Source: an uncultured Ideonella sp. (GTDB lineage Bacteria > Pseudomonadota > Gammaproteobacteria > Burkholderiales > Burkholderiaceae). From it: a DNA stretch of 8,248 nt. Position numbers and translations under genes: made by a program. Location: the NCBI GenBank assembly GCA_946479475.1, contig CAMLGG010000233.1:1-8248 (forward strand), in the 5' to 3' direction. Shown here one piece after another: positions 1 to 6,260 of the stretch (positions are counted from its first letter, which is position 1; the number at the start of each line of letters is the position of its first letter). The notes beneath the pieces are model-generated. The model searched no databases, was not told where the DNA came from, and saw nothing but the letters and a program-made list of their open reading frames with translations.

Positions 1-1562
1 AGCGAGGTGCCGAGCGCGGTGGTGAGGTTGATGCGCTGCACCTCGCCGCCGCTGAGCGTGCGGCTCTGGCGGTCCAGCGTGAGGTAGCCGAGGCCGACGT
101 CGCAGAGGTACTTGATCCGCGTGCGGACTTCGTCGAGCAGCAGCTTCAGCGCCTCGTCGCGCAGGGCGTCAGGAAGTGTCAGCTGGTCGAAGAAGGTGCG
201 CAGCCGCTTGATCGGCAGCAGCATCAGGTCGTGCAGGTGCAGGCCGGGCAAGGCCTCGAGCTGCTCGCGCGACCAGGCCACGCCGACGGGCATGAAGCGC
301 TTCGACGGCGCGAGCACGCCATCCGCCTCCTTCCTGCCGCCCAGGCGCCATAGCAGCGACTCCAGCTTGAGCCGAGCGCCGCCGCAGACCGTGCACGGCG
401 TGTAGCTGCGGTACTTGGACAAGAGCACCCGGATGTGCATCTTGTAGGCCTTGCTCTCGAGGTACTCGAAGAAGCGGCGCACGCCGTACCACTGCTTGTT
501 CCAGTTGCCGTTCCAGTGCGGCGAGCCTTCGATGACCCACTCGCGCTGGGCCGGCGTGAGCTGGTTCCACGCCGTGTCGCGCGGGATGCCGGCGTCGCCG
601 GCGTACTTCATCAGGTCGTCCTGGCATTCCTTCCAGGCCGGGGTCTGCAGCGGCTTGATCGCGCCGCTGCGAAGCGTCTTGCGTTCGTCAGGAATGACCA
701 GGCCGAAGTCCACGCCGATGACACGGCCGAAGCCGCGGCAGGTGTCGCAGGCGCCGTAGGCGGAGTTGAAGGAGAACAGCGCCGGCTGCGGGTCGCCATA
801 GCGCAGGTCGCTCTCGGGGCAGTGCAGGCCGGTGGAGTAGCGCCAGTGGTCGGGCTCGCCCTCGTCCTTCAAGGCGTAGACCGAAAGCCGGCCGCTGCCG
901 CGCTTGAGGCCCAGCTCGATCGCCTCCATCGCCCGCACCCGCTCGGCGCTGGAGAGGCGGAAGCGGTCCGCCACCACGTCGAGCAGCTTGCGCTCGCCCA
1001 CGGTGCGCTCGGCCTGCACGCGGGTGAAGCCGCTGGCGGCCAGCCACTGCTCGACCTCCTGTGCCGTGGTGTTGGCGGGCAGCTCGACCGGGAAGGTGAC
1101 CACCAGCCGGGGATCCCCGGCCGCCGCGGCTCGCGCCTGCAGGTCCGCGTAGATCGTCTCCGGCGTGTCGTGCCTCACCCGCAGGCCCGTCTGCCTGTCG
1201 AACAGCTCCGCCGCCCGCGCGAACAGCAGCTTCAGGTGGTCGTTGAGCTCGGTCATCGTGCCCACCGTCGAGCGGCTGGTGCGCACCGGATTGGTCTGGT
1301 CGATGGCGATCGCGGGCGGCACGCCGTCCACCTTGTCCACCGCGGGCCTGTCCATGCGGTCCAGGAACTGGCGGGCGTAGGCGGAGAAGGTCTCCACGTA
1401 GCGGCGCTGGCCCTCGGCATACAGCGTGTCGAACACCAGGCTGGACTTGCCGGAGCCGGAGGGGCCGGTGACCACCGTCATCTCGCCGGTGTGGATGTCC
1501 AGGTCCAGGTTCTTCAGGTTGTGCTGGCGGGCGCCGCGGATGTGGATGGTTCCGGAAGACAT
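1..1562 (-). CDS. uvrA: UvrA-type excinuclease ABC ATPase, paralogue-like, N-terminal part (cut by window edge)
   Basis: UvrA proteins are DNA-binding ABC ATPases that find bulky lesions and load UvrB in nucleotide excision repair. This frame starts at the ATG read down from 1562 and is open through 520 codons to the left edge, so the C-terminal part is missing. Residues 8-19 read IRGARQHNLKNL, a typical UvrA beginning. Walker A is GPSGSGKS at 33-40, followed by EGQRRYVETFSAYARQFL at 50-67. A CxxC pair lies at C272/C275, another at C390/C393, and the UvrA-type signature LSGGEVQR begins at 503. The stretch TNPVRTSRSTVGTMTELND (90-108) differs from the EQKxxxxNPRSTVGTxTEIxD seen in housekeeping UvrA. 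The first zinc-finger CPxC appears as CPES (C248, S251), losing one cysteine. These differences suggest the large UvrA-like paralogue that I recall from beta- and gammaproteobacteria, rather than the repair enzyme itself. The family call is firm; the paralogue call is inference. No strong ribosome binding site is visible at this start. Confidence 0.93.
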   Translation of the reverse strand, partial: MSSGTIHIRGARQHNLKNLDLDIHTGEMTVVTGPSGSGKSSLVFDTLYAEGQRRYVETFSAYARQFLDRMDRPAVDKVDGVPPAIAIDQTNPVRTSRSTVGTMTELNDHLKLLFARAAELFDRQTGLRVRHDTPETIYADLQARAAAAGDPRLVVTFPVELPANTTAQEVEQWLAASGFTRVQAERTVGERKLLDVVADRFRLSSAERVRAMEAIELGLKRGSGRLSVYALKDEGEPDHWRYSTGLHCPESDLRYGDPQPALFSFNSAYGACDTCRGFGRVIGVDFGLVIPDERKTLRSGAIKPLQTPAWKECQDDLMKYAGDAGIPRDTAWNQLTPAQREWVIEGSPHWNGNWNKQWYGVRRFFEYLESKAYKMHIRVLLSKYRSYTPCTVCGGARLKLESLLWRLGGRKEADGVLAPSKRFMPVGVAWSREQLEALPGLHLHDLMLLPIKRLRTFFDQLTLPDALRDEALKLLLDEVRTRIKYLCDVGLGYLTLDRQSRTLSGGEVQRINLTTALGTS

Positions 1563-1716
1563 GGAAGGGTCTCGGGCGGGGTGGAACCCTCTATGTTGGC
1601 ATGGCGGCGCAGCCTCGCGCCGGCGCAGGGGAAAGCGTGAAATACCGCTCGCGCCTGGTCGTGCCAAGGTCGGCCGGCCTCTTCAGAATCGCGGCTTCCC
1701 TACCGTAGGACCCGGC
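1563..1716. other. Divergent intergenic region between uvrA-like gene and substrate-binding protein gene
   Basis: This 154-bp gap must hold the promoters of both divergent genes. I see no convincing -35/-10 pair, no LexA-type CTGT-N8-ACAG box and no strong palindrome. The open frame of the downstream gene extends upstream through the gap, but it overlaps the uvrA-like gene on the opposite strand and shows no protein-like pattern, so it is read as non-coding. Confidence 0.45.
1706..1710 (+). promoter_or_regulatory. Ribosome binding site of the LivJ-type binding protein
   Basis: TAGGA lies six bases before the ATG at 1717. It decides the start: the frame is open far upstream (from 1426), but only the ATG at 1717 has both a Shine-Dalgarno match and an immediately following signal peptide. 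Confidence 0.7.
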
Positions 1717-2829
1717 ATGAAGAACCCCTGGATTCGTTGGGTGGCCGCCGCCTCGTGCGCCCTGGCCTGCGGGGCGGCCTCTGCCCAGATCCGCATCGGC
1801 CAGACGGCCGGCTTCACCGGCGCCGTGGCCGCCGGCGTGAAGGAGGTGACCGAGGGCGCGAAGCTCTACCTCGACGCGGTCAACAAGGCCGGCGGCGTGG
1901 CCAACCAGCAGATCGAGCTCGTCTCTCTCGATGACAAGTTCGAGCCCCCGCTGGCCGCCGAGAACGCCCGCAAGCTCATCGACCAGGGCGTGACGGCCCT
2001 GTTCCTCACCCGAGGCACGCCGCACACCCAGGCCGTCCTGCCGCTGCTCGCGCAGTACAAGGTGCCGCTGATCGCGCCCTCCACCGGCGCGATGGTCCTG
2101 CACCAGCCGGTGAACCCGTGGGTGTTCAACGTGCGGGCCACCTACCAGCGCGAGGCCGAACGCGCGGTGCGCCACCTCAGCCTGATCGGCATGGACCGCA
2201 TCGCGCTGGTGCAGGTCGACGATTCCTTCGGCGCCGATGCGGCCGCCGGCGCGCTGGCCGGCTTCACCGCCGTCGGCAAGCAGCCGCTGGTGCACGAGAA
2301 GTTCGACCGCAACAAGCCCGACATGGCGCCCATCATCCCGAAGCTGGTGAAGTCCGAGGCCCAGGCCGTCATCTTCATCGGCTCGGGCAACATGGTGGCC
2401 GACGGCGTGAAGCTGCTTCGCCAGGGCGGCTCGCGGGCCCAGGTGGTGACCCTGTCGAACAACGCTTCCGCCGGCTTCGTCAAGTCGCTGGGCGACTACG
2501 CCCGTGGCACGGTGGTCAGCCAGGTCTTCCCCTACGAGCGCTCGCTGTCGGCGCCCATCGTGAAGGAGGCGACCGAGCTCGCCCACGAGCGGGGCATGAG
2601 CGAGGTCACGCCGGCGATGCTCGAGGGCTACGCCGCGGCCAAGGTGCTGGTGGAGGGCCTGAAGCGCGCCGGCCCCAACGTCACCCGGGAGAAGCTCAAG
2701 GCTGCGCTGGAGGGCTTCAAGCGCGTCGACATCGGCGGCCTGGAGGTGAGCTACAGCCCGACCGACCACACCGGCCTGGACTACGCCGACCTGTCCATCG
2801 TCGGCGAGGACGGCAAGTTCAGGAGATAG
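1717..2829 (+). CDS. ABC transporter substrate-binding protein, branched-chain amino acid (LivJ/Peripla_BP_6) class
   Basis: This is a 370-residue periplasmic binding protein that would capture a small ligand, by family an amino acid, amide, urea or aromatic acid, and deliver it to an inner-membrane ABC importer. Residues 1-23 form a Sec signal peptide: basic start, hydrophobic core, and ASA|Q cleavage after residue 23. The mature protein begins IRIGQTAGFTG, the usual start of this class. It continues with EGAKLYLDAVNKAGGV (46-61), a DDKFEP motif (72-77), PLIAPSTGA (117-125), a hinge-like VFNVRATYQREAE (136-148) and GSGNMVADGVKLL (222-234). Length and start agree with the family. The ligand cannot be read from the sequence. 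No permease or ATPase of the Liv type lies beside it, so it either borrows another transporter or serves as a sensor-type orphan. Its 3' end faces the convergent sugar kinase gene across a repeat-rich gap. A lipoprotein is unlikely because the cysteine at 18 lacks a proper lipobox. Confidence 0.92.
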   Translation: MKNPWIRWVAAASCALACGAASAQIRIGQTAGFTGAVAAGVKEVTEGAKLYLDAVNKAGGVANQQIELVSLDDKFEPPLAAENARKLIDQGVTALFLTRGTPHTQAVLPLLAQYKVPLIAPSTGAMVLHQPVNPWVFNVRATYQREAERAVRHLSLIGMDRIALVQVDDSFGADAAAGALAGFTAVGKQPLVHEKFDRNKPDMAPIIPKLVKSEAQAVIFIGSGNMVADGVKLLRQGGSRAQVVTLSNNASAGFVKSLGDYARGTVVSQVFPYERSLSAPIVKEATELAHERGMSEVTPAMLEGYAAAKVLVEGLKRAGPNVTREKLKAALEGFKRVDIGGLEVSYSPTDHTGLDYADLSIVGEDGKFRR

Positions 2830-2910
2830 GGTCCGAGCGGAACGCGAGGGCCCGGAGGACGCGAGACGGTCGCACCCCCGGCCTCTTCAGGCCCGGCCTG
2901 GTGTGAGGGA

Positions 2911-2957
2911 CTCGGTCCGGGCGCATCCCACCCGTTCAGGCTGTGCTTGTCGTAGCC
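2911..2957 (+). repeat. Left copy of a duplicated flank (direct repeat with 3093-3142)
   Basis: The string CGGTCCGGGCGCA, a short C-rich spacer, and the REP-like sequence CCGTTCAG...GCTTGTCG...AGCC occur here and again at 3093-3142 in the same order and orientation. Small differences include a longer C-run in the right copy and three substitutions in the 24-bp REP-like part. The two copies bracket the tandem array. Confidence 0.75.
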
Positions 2958-2996
2958 TTGGCGCCCTGTTCCCTTCGACAAGCTCAGGGCGAACGG
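2932..2996. repeat. REP-like inverted pair (imperfect hairpin)
   Basis: A 24-bp arm at 2932-2955 pairs with its inverse at 2973-2996, which contains CTTCGACAAGCTCAGGGC. Nineteen of 24 positions match, across a 17-base loop. The core is the CTGAGCTTGTCGAAG type of dispersed repeat familiar from many GC-rich proteobacterial genomes. The arrangement resembles the paired REP units (BIMEs) found between convergent genes. It could fold in RNA from either direction and protect or end the two convergent transcripts. The function is inference; the pairing is directly visible. Confidence 0.75.
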
Positions 2997-3096
2997 TGGA
3001 GGGACTCGGGGCGAACGGTGGAGGGACTCGGGGCGAACGGTGCAGGGACTCGGGGCGAACGGTGTCGAGACTCAGCGCGACAAGTGCGCAGATTCG
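2987..3096 (+). repeat. 22-bp tandem repeat array, about five units
   Basis: Units begin at 2987, 3009, 3031, 3053 and 3075, each 22 bp long. The first two are identical, the third has one substitution, the fourth differs at several positions, and the fifth is clearly decayed. The shared core is GGGCGAACGGT followed by a GGACTCG-like half. The first unit begins inside the right arm of the REP-like pair, so the array appears to have grown from the end of that element. The decay runs left to right. Confidence 0.88.
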
Positions 3097-3142
3097 GTCC
3101 GGGCGCACCCCCCCCCCCGTTCAGCCTGAGCTTGTCGAAGCC
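3093..3142 (+). repeat. Right copy of the duplicated flank, including a third REP-like unit
   Basis: This repeats the 2911-2957 segment. It contains a run of 11 C at 3108-3118 and, at 3117-3140, a REP-like unit ending CTGAGCTTGTCGAAG. That unit matches the inverse of 2973-2996 at 22 of 24 positions, so the whole tandem array also sits between inverted repeats. It ends 13 bases short of the kinase stop codon and could act as the kinase transcript's 3' structure. Confidence 0.75.
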
Positions 3143-3153
3143 GGGCCGCCGGT

Positions 3154-4080
3154 TCACTCCAGCTCGGCGCGGCGCGGCAGGTCGGCACCACGGCGCCCGC
3201 AGGTGATGGCGGCGGCGCGCGCCGCGAAGCGCAGGACCTCCTTCCACGCGGCCGCCGGCAAGGCCCTCGAGGCCGCGGGAGCGAGCGCCTCGCGCTCGGC
3301 CAGCGCCGCCAGCATCGCCGCCTGGAAGGTGTCGCCCGCGCCCACCGTGTCGACCACGCTCACGGGAACGGGGGGAATCTCGACGATCGCCTCGCCCACG
3401 AAGGCCAGGGCGCCATCGCCGCCTCTCGTGACGACGACCGCCCCGGTCCCTTTCGCGCGCCACTGCGATGCCAGTTCCGGGGCCGTCGCGCCGGGATAGA
3501 GCAGGCCCAGGTCCTCGTCGCTCACCTTCAGCACGTCGGAGCGGGGCGCCATCCAGTCGATCGCCTCGCGCCAGCGCGCGAGCGAGGGCTCGACGTTCAG
3601 CCGCACGTTTGGGTCGTAGGCAATCAGCGCCCTGCCCTGCCACCGCTCGATCAGCGCCCGCTGCACCGCGGCGACCGGTTCCACCACCATGGCGTAGGAG
3701 CCCACGTGGATGGCCCGCGTCCCGGCAGGCACCGCCTCGATCGCCGCCGCCGGCAACACGCGATCGGCCGCGCCCTCGCCGTAGAAGCTGTACGACGGCA
3801 CGCCCTTCGCATCGACGCCGACCAGGCTCAGGGTGGTGGGGGCATCCAGGCGCTGGACCGTGGCCGAGCCTATGCCTTCGACTTCCAGCGCCTGCATCAG
3901 CCGCTCGCCGAGGAAGCCACGCGACACGCCGCCGAAGAAGGACACCGGCTGCCCCAACCGGGCGAGGCCCAGGGCCACGTTGAACGGCGAGCCCCCAATG
4001 CGCGCATCGAGCGTCAGCCCCGAAGGGGCGGCGCCGGCGGCGAACACATCGAACAGGGCTTCGCCACAGACCAGGAACAT
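3154..4080 (-). CDS. PfkB-family carbohydrate kinase, probable fructokinase
   Basis: This 308-residue cytoplasmic kinase would use ATP to phosphorylate a free sugar, most likely fructose, that enters through the neighbouring transporter. The first family signature is IGGSPFNVALGLARLG (28-43). Further landmarks are DPNVR (156-160), the KVSDEDL segment (185-191) and the second signature DTVGAGD (244-250), whose last Asp is the expected catalytic base. Length is typical of ribokinase-fold fructokinases. The chosen ATG ends at 4080 and opens MFLVCGEALFDVF, the normal beginning of these enzymes, with GGAGA seven bases upstream. A longer frame from 4167 was rejected because it starts inside the palindrome and adds 29 unlike residues. 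It is divergent from the frc operon and probably shares its operator. Ketodeoxygluconate, adenosine or ribose kinase are other PfkB options; context favours fructose. No symbol is given because frcK of other species need not be this gene. Confidence 0.9.
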   Translation of the reverse strand: MFLVCGEALFDVFAAGAAPSGLTLDARIGGSPFNVALGLARLGQPVSFFGGVSRGFLGERLMQALEVEGIGSATVQRLDAPTTLSLVGVDAKGVPSYSFYGEGAADRVLPAAAIEAVPAGTRAIHVGSYAMVVEPVAAVQRALIERWQGRALIAYDPNVRLNVEPSLARWREAIDWMAPRSDVLKVSDEDLGLLYPGATAPELASQWRAKGTGAVVVTRGGDGALAFVGEAIVEIPPVPVSVVDTVGAGDTFQAAMLAALAEREALAPAASRALPAAAWKEVLRFAARAAAITCGRRGADLPRRAELE

Positions 4081-4087
4081 GGACAGA

Positions 4088-4092
4088 TCTCC
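4088..4092 (-). promoter_or_regulatory. Ribosome binding site deciding the sugar kinase start
   Basis: Read on the minus strand, GGAGA precedes the ATG at 4080 by seven bases. It supports this start over the in-frame ATG at 4167, which has no Shine-Dalgarno match and lies at the edge of the operator-like palindrome. Confidence 0.7.
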
Positions 4093-4168
4093 AGGAAGAG
4101 GAAGCAAGGAATGGAAGCGCCCCGAGCATGCCGCGGGCGGGCCGCCGGCGGTTTCGGGGTTTTCCATT

Positions 4169-4189
4169 AATAAATCAACTTGATTTATT
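4169..4189. promoter_or_regulatory. Perfect 21-bp AT-rich palindrome, probable operator for the ROK regulator
   Basis: The left arm AATAAATCAA, a central C at 4179, and the right arm TTGATTTATT are exact inverse complements over ten positions each side. It lies in the 173-bp gap between the divergent kinase and frcB, 89 bp from the kinase start and 65 bp from the frcB start. It is the most AT-rich spot in the window. AT-rich palindromes are the known type of target for NagC/Mlc/XylR-like ROK repressors, and the operon encodes a ROK protein. Weak promoter-like hexamers overlap it, for example TTTCCA (4161-4166) with TTTATT (4184-4189) spaced 17, which would put the palindrome across a promoter. 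The palindrome is certain; its role as operator and its binding protein are inferred. Confidence 0.8.
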
Positions 4190-4240
4190 CACTACGATCC
4201 GGCCCACACCGGCTCGAACCGGACATTTGCCGCCCGACCC

Positions 4241-4246
4241 AGGAGA
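4241..4246 (+). promoter_or_regulatory. Strong ribosome binding site of frcB
   Basis: AGGAGA stands seven bases before the ATG at 4254. It fixes the start there, although the frame is open back to 4128 across the operator region. Confidence 0.8.
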
Positions 4247-4253
4247 TCCGCTC

Positions 4254-5276
4254 ATGCCCCGTCCTTCCGCCCGTCCCGTCTCGCGCCCGGCCCTGGTCGC
4301 CGCAGCGCTCGGCCTTGCCGCTGCCGCGTCGGCCGCCGCCGACCCGCCGGTGATCGGCCTGGTCACCAAGACCGAGACCAATCCCTTCTTCGTGAAGATG
4401 AAGGAAGGCGCCGCCGAGGCCGCCAAGGCCCAGGGCGCCCGGCTGCTGACCGGCGCCGGCAAGACCGACGGCGACAACGCCGGTCAGGTCACCGCGATCG
4501 AGAACATGGTCGCCGCGGGCGCCAAGACCATCCTCATCACGCCGGGCGATGCCAAGGCCATCCTGCCGGCGGTGAAGAAGGCGCGCGACAAAGGCGTGAT
4601 GGTCATCGCGCTGGACAGCCCGACCGACCCGGCCGAAGGCACGGACGCCCTGTTCGCCACCGACAACTACCGGGCCGGCGTGCTGATCGGCCGCTACGCC
4701 CGCGCCGCCCTCGGCGGCAAGCCGGCGAAGATCGTCACGATCGACCTGCACCCCGGCCACCCGGTGGGCGCGCAGCGGCACAACGGCTTCCTCGAGGGCT
4801 TCGGCCTGCCCTCCCCCGGCCGCGCGAGCAACGAGCTGGGCAAGGACCCCGCCGTCGTCTGCATGGCCGACAGCCACGGCGACCGAGCCAAGGGCCAGAC
4901 GGCGATGGAGAACTGCCTGCAGAAGGCGCCCGAGGTGAACGTGGTCTACGCGATCAACGAGCCCGCCGCGGCCGGCGCGTACAACGCCCTCAAGCGCATG
5001 GGCAAGGAAAAAGGCGTCGTGATCGTGTCGGTGGACGGCGGCTGCGAGGGCGTGGCCAACGTCGGCAAGGGCGTGATCGCCGCGACCTCGCAACAGTACC
5101 CGCTGAAGATGGCTGCGCTGGGCGTCGAGGCCGGCGTGGCCTACGCCAGGACGGGCAAGAAGGCGAGCGGCTACACCGACACCGGCGTCACGCTGATCGC
5201 CGGCACGCCGGTGGCCGGCGTCGAGAGCAAGGACGTCGCGGCCGGCGCCGCGCTGTGCTGGGGGAGGAAGTCATGA
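4254..5276 (+). CDS. frcB: Fructose ABC transporter, periplasmic substrate-binding protein FrcB
   Basis: FrcB is the periplasmic sugar receptor of a CUT2-class ABC importer for fructose (and, in rhizobial systems, mannose or ribose). The 340-residue product has a Sec signal peptide with an Arg-containing start and Ala/Leu-rich core, cleaved near residue 29. The mature protein has the RbsB-like fold pattern: GLVTKTETNPFFVKMKEGA (35-53), with N43 and F45/F46 in the usual sugar-stacking positions. It continues with IALDSP (118-123), ATDNYRAG (135-142), INEPAAAGAYNAL (234-246), SVDGGCEGV (259-267) and ATSQQYP (277-283). These segments and the C-terminal CWG closely resemble what I remember of Sinorhizobium FrcB, which is why fructose is preferred over ribose or xylose. 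Four cysteines (203, 221, 264, 335) could form disulfides. Its stop overlaps the frcC start in ATGA, so it heads a coupled operon. Expression is probably controlled by the upstream palindrome. Confidence 0.93.
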   Translation: MPRPSARPVSRPALVAAALGLAAAASAAADPPVIGLVTKTETNPFFVKMKEGAAEAAKAQGARLLTGAGKTDGDNAGQVTAIENMVAAGAKTILITPGDAKAILPAVKKARDKGVMVIALDSPTDPAEGTDALFATDNYRAGVLIGRYARAALGGKPAKIVTIDLHPGHPVGAQRHNGFLEGFGLPSPGRASNELGKDPAVVCMADSHGDRAKGQTAMENCLQKAPEVNVVYAINEPAAAGAYNALKRMGKEKGVVIVSVDGGCEGVANVGKGVIAATSQQYPLKMAALGVEAGVAYARTGKKASGYTDTGVTLIAGTPVAGVESKDVAAGAALCWGRKS

Positions 5277-6259
5277 AGGCCGCCGCCCTGCACACATCGG
5301 CACCCGGCCTGCCTGGCCGCCTGCCGCCCCTGGGCCAGCTGGGCCCCTTCATCGCGCTGGCCCTGGCCTGCGCCTTCTTCTCCGCCACCACCGAGCGCTT
5401 CTTCAGCGGCGAGAACCTGTCGCTGATCCTGCAGCAGGTGATGGTGGTCGGGGTGATCGCGATCGGCCAGACGCTGGTCATCCTCACGGCCGGCATCGAC
5501 CTGTCCTGCGGCATGGTGATGGCGCTCGGCAGCATCGTGATGACCAAGCTCGCGGCCGAGCTGGGCTTGCCCGCGCCGCTGGCCATCGCGGCGGGCGTCG
5601 CGGTGACGGCCGGCTTCGGGCTGCTCAACGGCCTGCTCGTCACCCGCGTCAAGCTGCCGCCCTTCATCGTCACGCTGGGCACCTTCAACATCGCCTTCGC
5701 CATCACCCAGCTCTACTCGGGGGCCCAGACGGTCACCGACGTGCCGGAGGCGATGACCTGGCTCGGCGGCACCTTCTCTCTCGGTGGCGCCGCGGTGTCG
5801 TACGGCACGCTGCTGATGGTCCTGCTGTACCTCGGCGTGTGGTTCTGGCTGCGCGAGACGGGTGCCGGCCGCCACGTCTACGCGGTGGGCAACAACCCGG
5901 AGGCCACACGCCTCGTGGGCATCCCCACCGAGCGGGTGCTGCTCGCCACCTATGTGCTGGCCGGCGTGTTCTACGGCCTGGCCTCGCTGCTGGCGGTGGC
6001 GCGCACCGGCGTCGGCGACCCGAACGCCGGCCAGACCGAGAACCTGGACGCGATCACCGCCGTGGTGCTCGGCGGCACCAGCCTGTTCGGCGGGCGCGGC
6101 TCGGTGCTGGGCTCGCTGGCGGGCGCCGTGGTCGTCGGCGTGCTGCGCAACGGGCTCACGCTGATGGGCGTGTCGTCGGTCTACCAGGTGCTGGCGACCG
6201 GCATCCTGGTGATCCTGGCCGTGGCTGTCGATCAGCTTTCCCGCAGAGGAGGTCGATGA
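5273..6259 (+). CDS. frcC: Fructose ABC transporter, permease FrcC
   Basis: This 328-residue inner-membrane permease of the RbsC/FrcC (BPD_transp_2) family should form a homodimeric channel that receives sugar from FrcB. It is very hydrophobic, with membrane segments visible at about 24-40, 51-73, 78-97, 101-123, 128-148, 177-193, 222-244, 261-270 and 280-320. The cytoplasmic loop RHVYAVGNNPEATRLVGI (200-217) is the characteristic ATPase-contact region of this family. The C-terminal GGTSLFGGRGSVLGSLAGA (267-285) is another hallmark. The start at 5273 overlaps the frcB stop by four bases and has a GGGGAGGA ribosome site within frcB. A GTG start at 5255 is possible in frame but lacks its own site. 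Family identity is firm; the specific sugar is inferred from FrcB. Confidence 0.93.
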   Translation: MKAAALHTSAPGLPGRLPPLGQLGPFIALALACAFFSATTERFFSGENLSLILQQVMVVGVIAIGQTLVILTAGIDLSCGMVMALGSIVMTKLAAELGLPAPLAIAAGVAVTAGFGLLNGLLVTRVKLPPFIVTLGTFNIAFAITQLYSGAQTVTDVPEAMTWLGGTFSLGGAAVSYGTLLMVLLYLGVWFWLRETGAGRHVYAVGNNPEATRLVGIPTERVLLATYVLAGVFYGLASLLAVARTGVGDPNAGQTENLDAITAVVLGGTSLFGGRGSVLGSLAGAVVVGVLRNGLTLMGVSSVYQVLATGILVILAVAVDQLSRRGGR

Positions 6260-6260
6260 G

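Larger units (their letters stand above)
2830..3153. other. Repeat-rich non-coding region between two convergent genes
   Basis: This 324-bp stretch separates the 3' ends of the binding protein and sugar kinase genes. Its first 75 bases hold nothing clear beyond a short hairpin, GGCCT-CTTC-AGGCC at 2880-2893, without a following T-run. The rest consists of REP-like inverted repeats, a 22-bp tandem array, a duplicated flank and a run of 11 C at 3108-3118. Several open frames cross it, but the repeat period is not a multiple of three and no frame looks like a protein. The inverted repeats may act as transcription stops for both genes, which I infer from position only. Confidence 0.75.

Noticed and set aside
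435..1640. A 401-codon plus-strand frame opposite the uvrA-like gene
   Set aside because: The opposite strand carries Walker A, CxxC pairs and the LSGGE signature in order; this frame shows no recognisable motif.
1674..1686. CCGGCCTCTTCAG occurs here and again at 2878-2890, flanking the binding protein gene
   Set aside because: A 13-base match is expected about once by chance in a window of this size and composition, so it is not evidence for an insertion or attachment site.
1591..2769. A 392-codon minus-strand frame opposite the binding protein gene
   Set aside because: It mirrors a gene with a signal peptide and family motifs, and its own product is low-complexity and His/Arg/Leu-rich.
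2880..2893. Short hairpin GGCCT-CTTC-AGGCC after the binding protein gene as a terminator
   Set aside because: The stem is only five pairs and no T-run follows; the REP-like hairpin downstream is a better candidate for a 3' structure.
2987..3096. CRISPR-like regular repeats
   Set aside because: The 22-bp units are directly adjacent with no unique spacers, and no cas genes are near; this is a simple tandem array.
2903..3499. A 198-codon plus-strand frame through the repeats into the kinase gene
   Set aside because: It depends on the tandem repeats and antisense kinase sequence, and the 22-bp period shifts frame at every unit.
4209..4222. Near-palindrome CCGGCTCGAACCGG upstream of frcB
   Set aside because: It is short, has a mismatch, and is made of common GC-rich words; it is far weaker than the AT-rich palindrome nearby.
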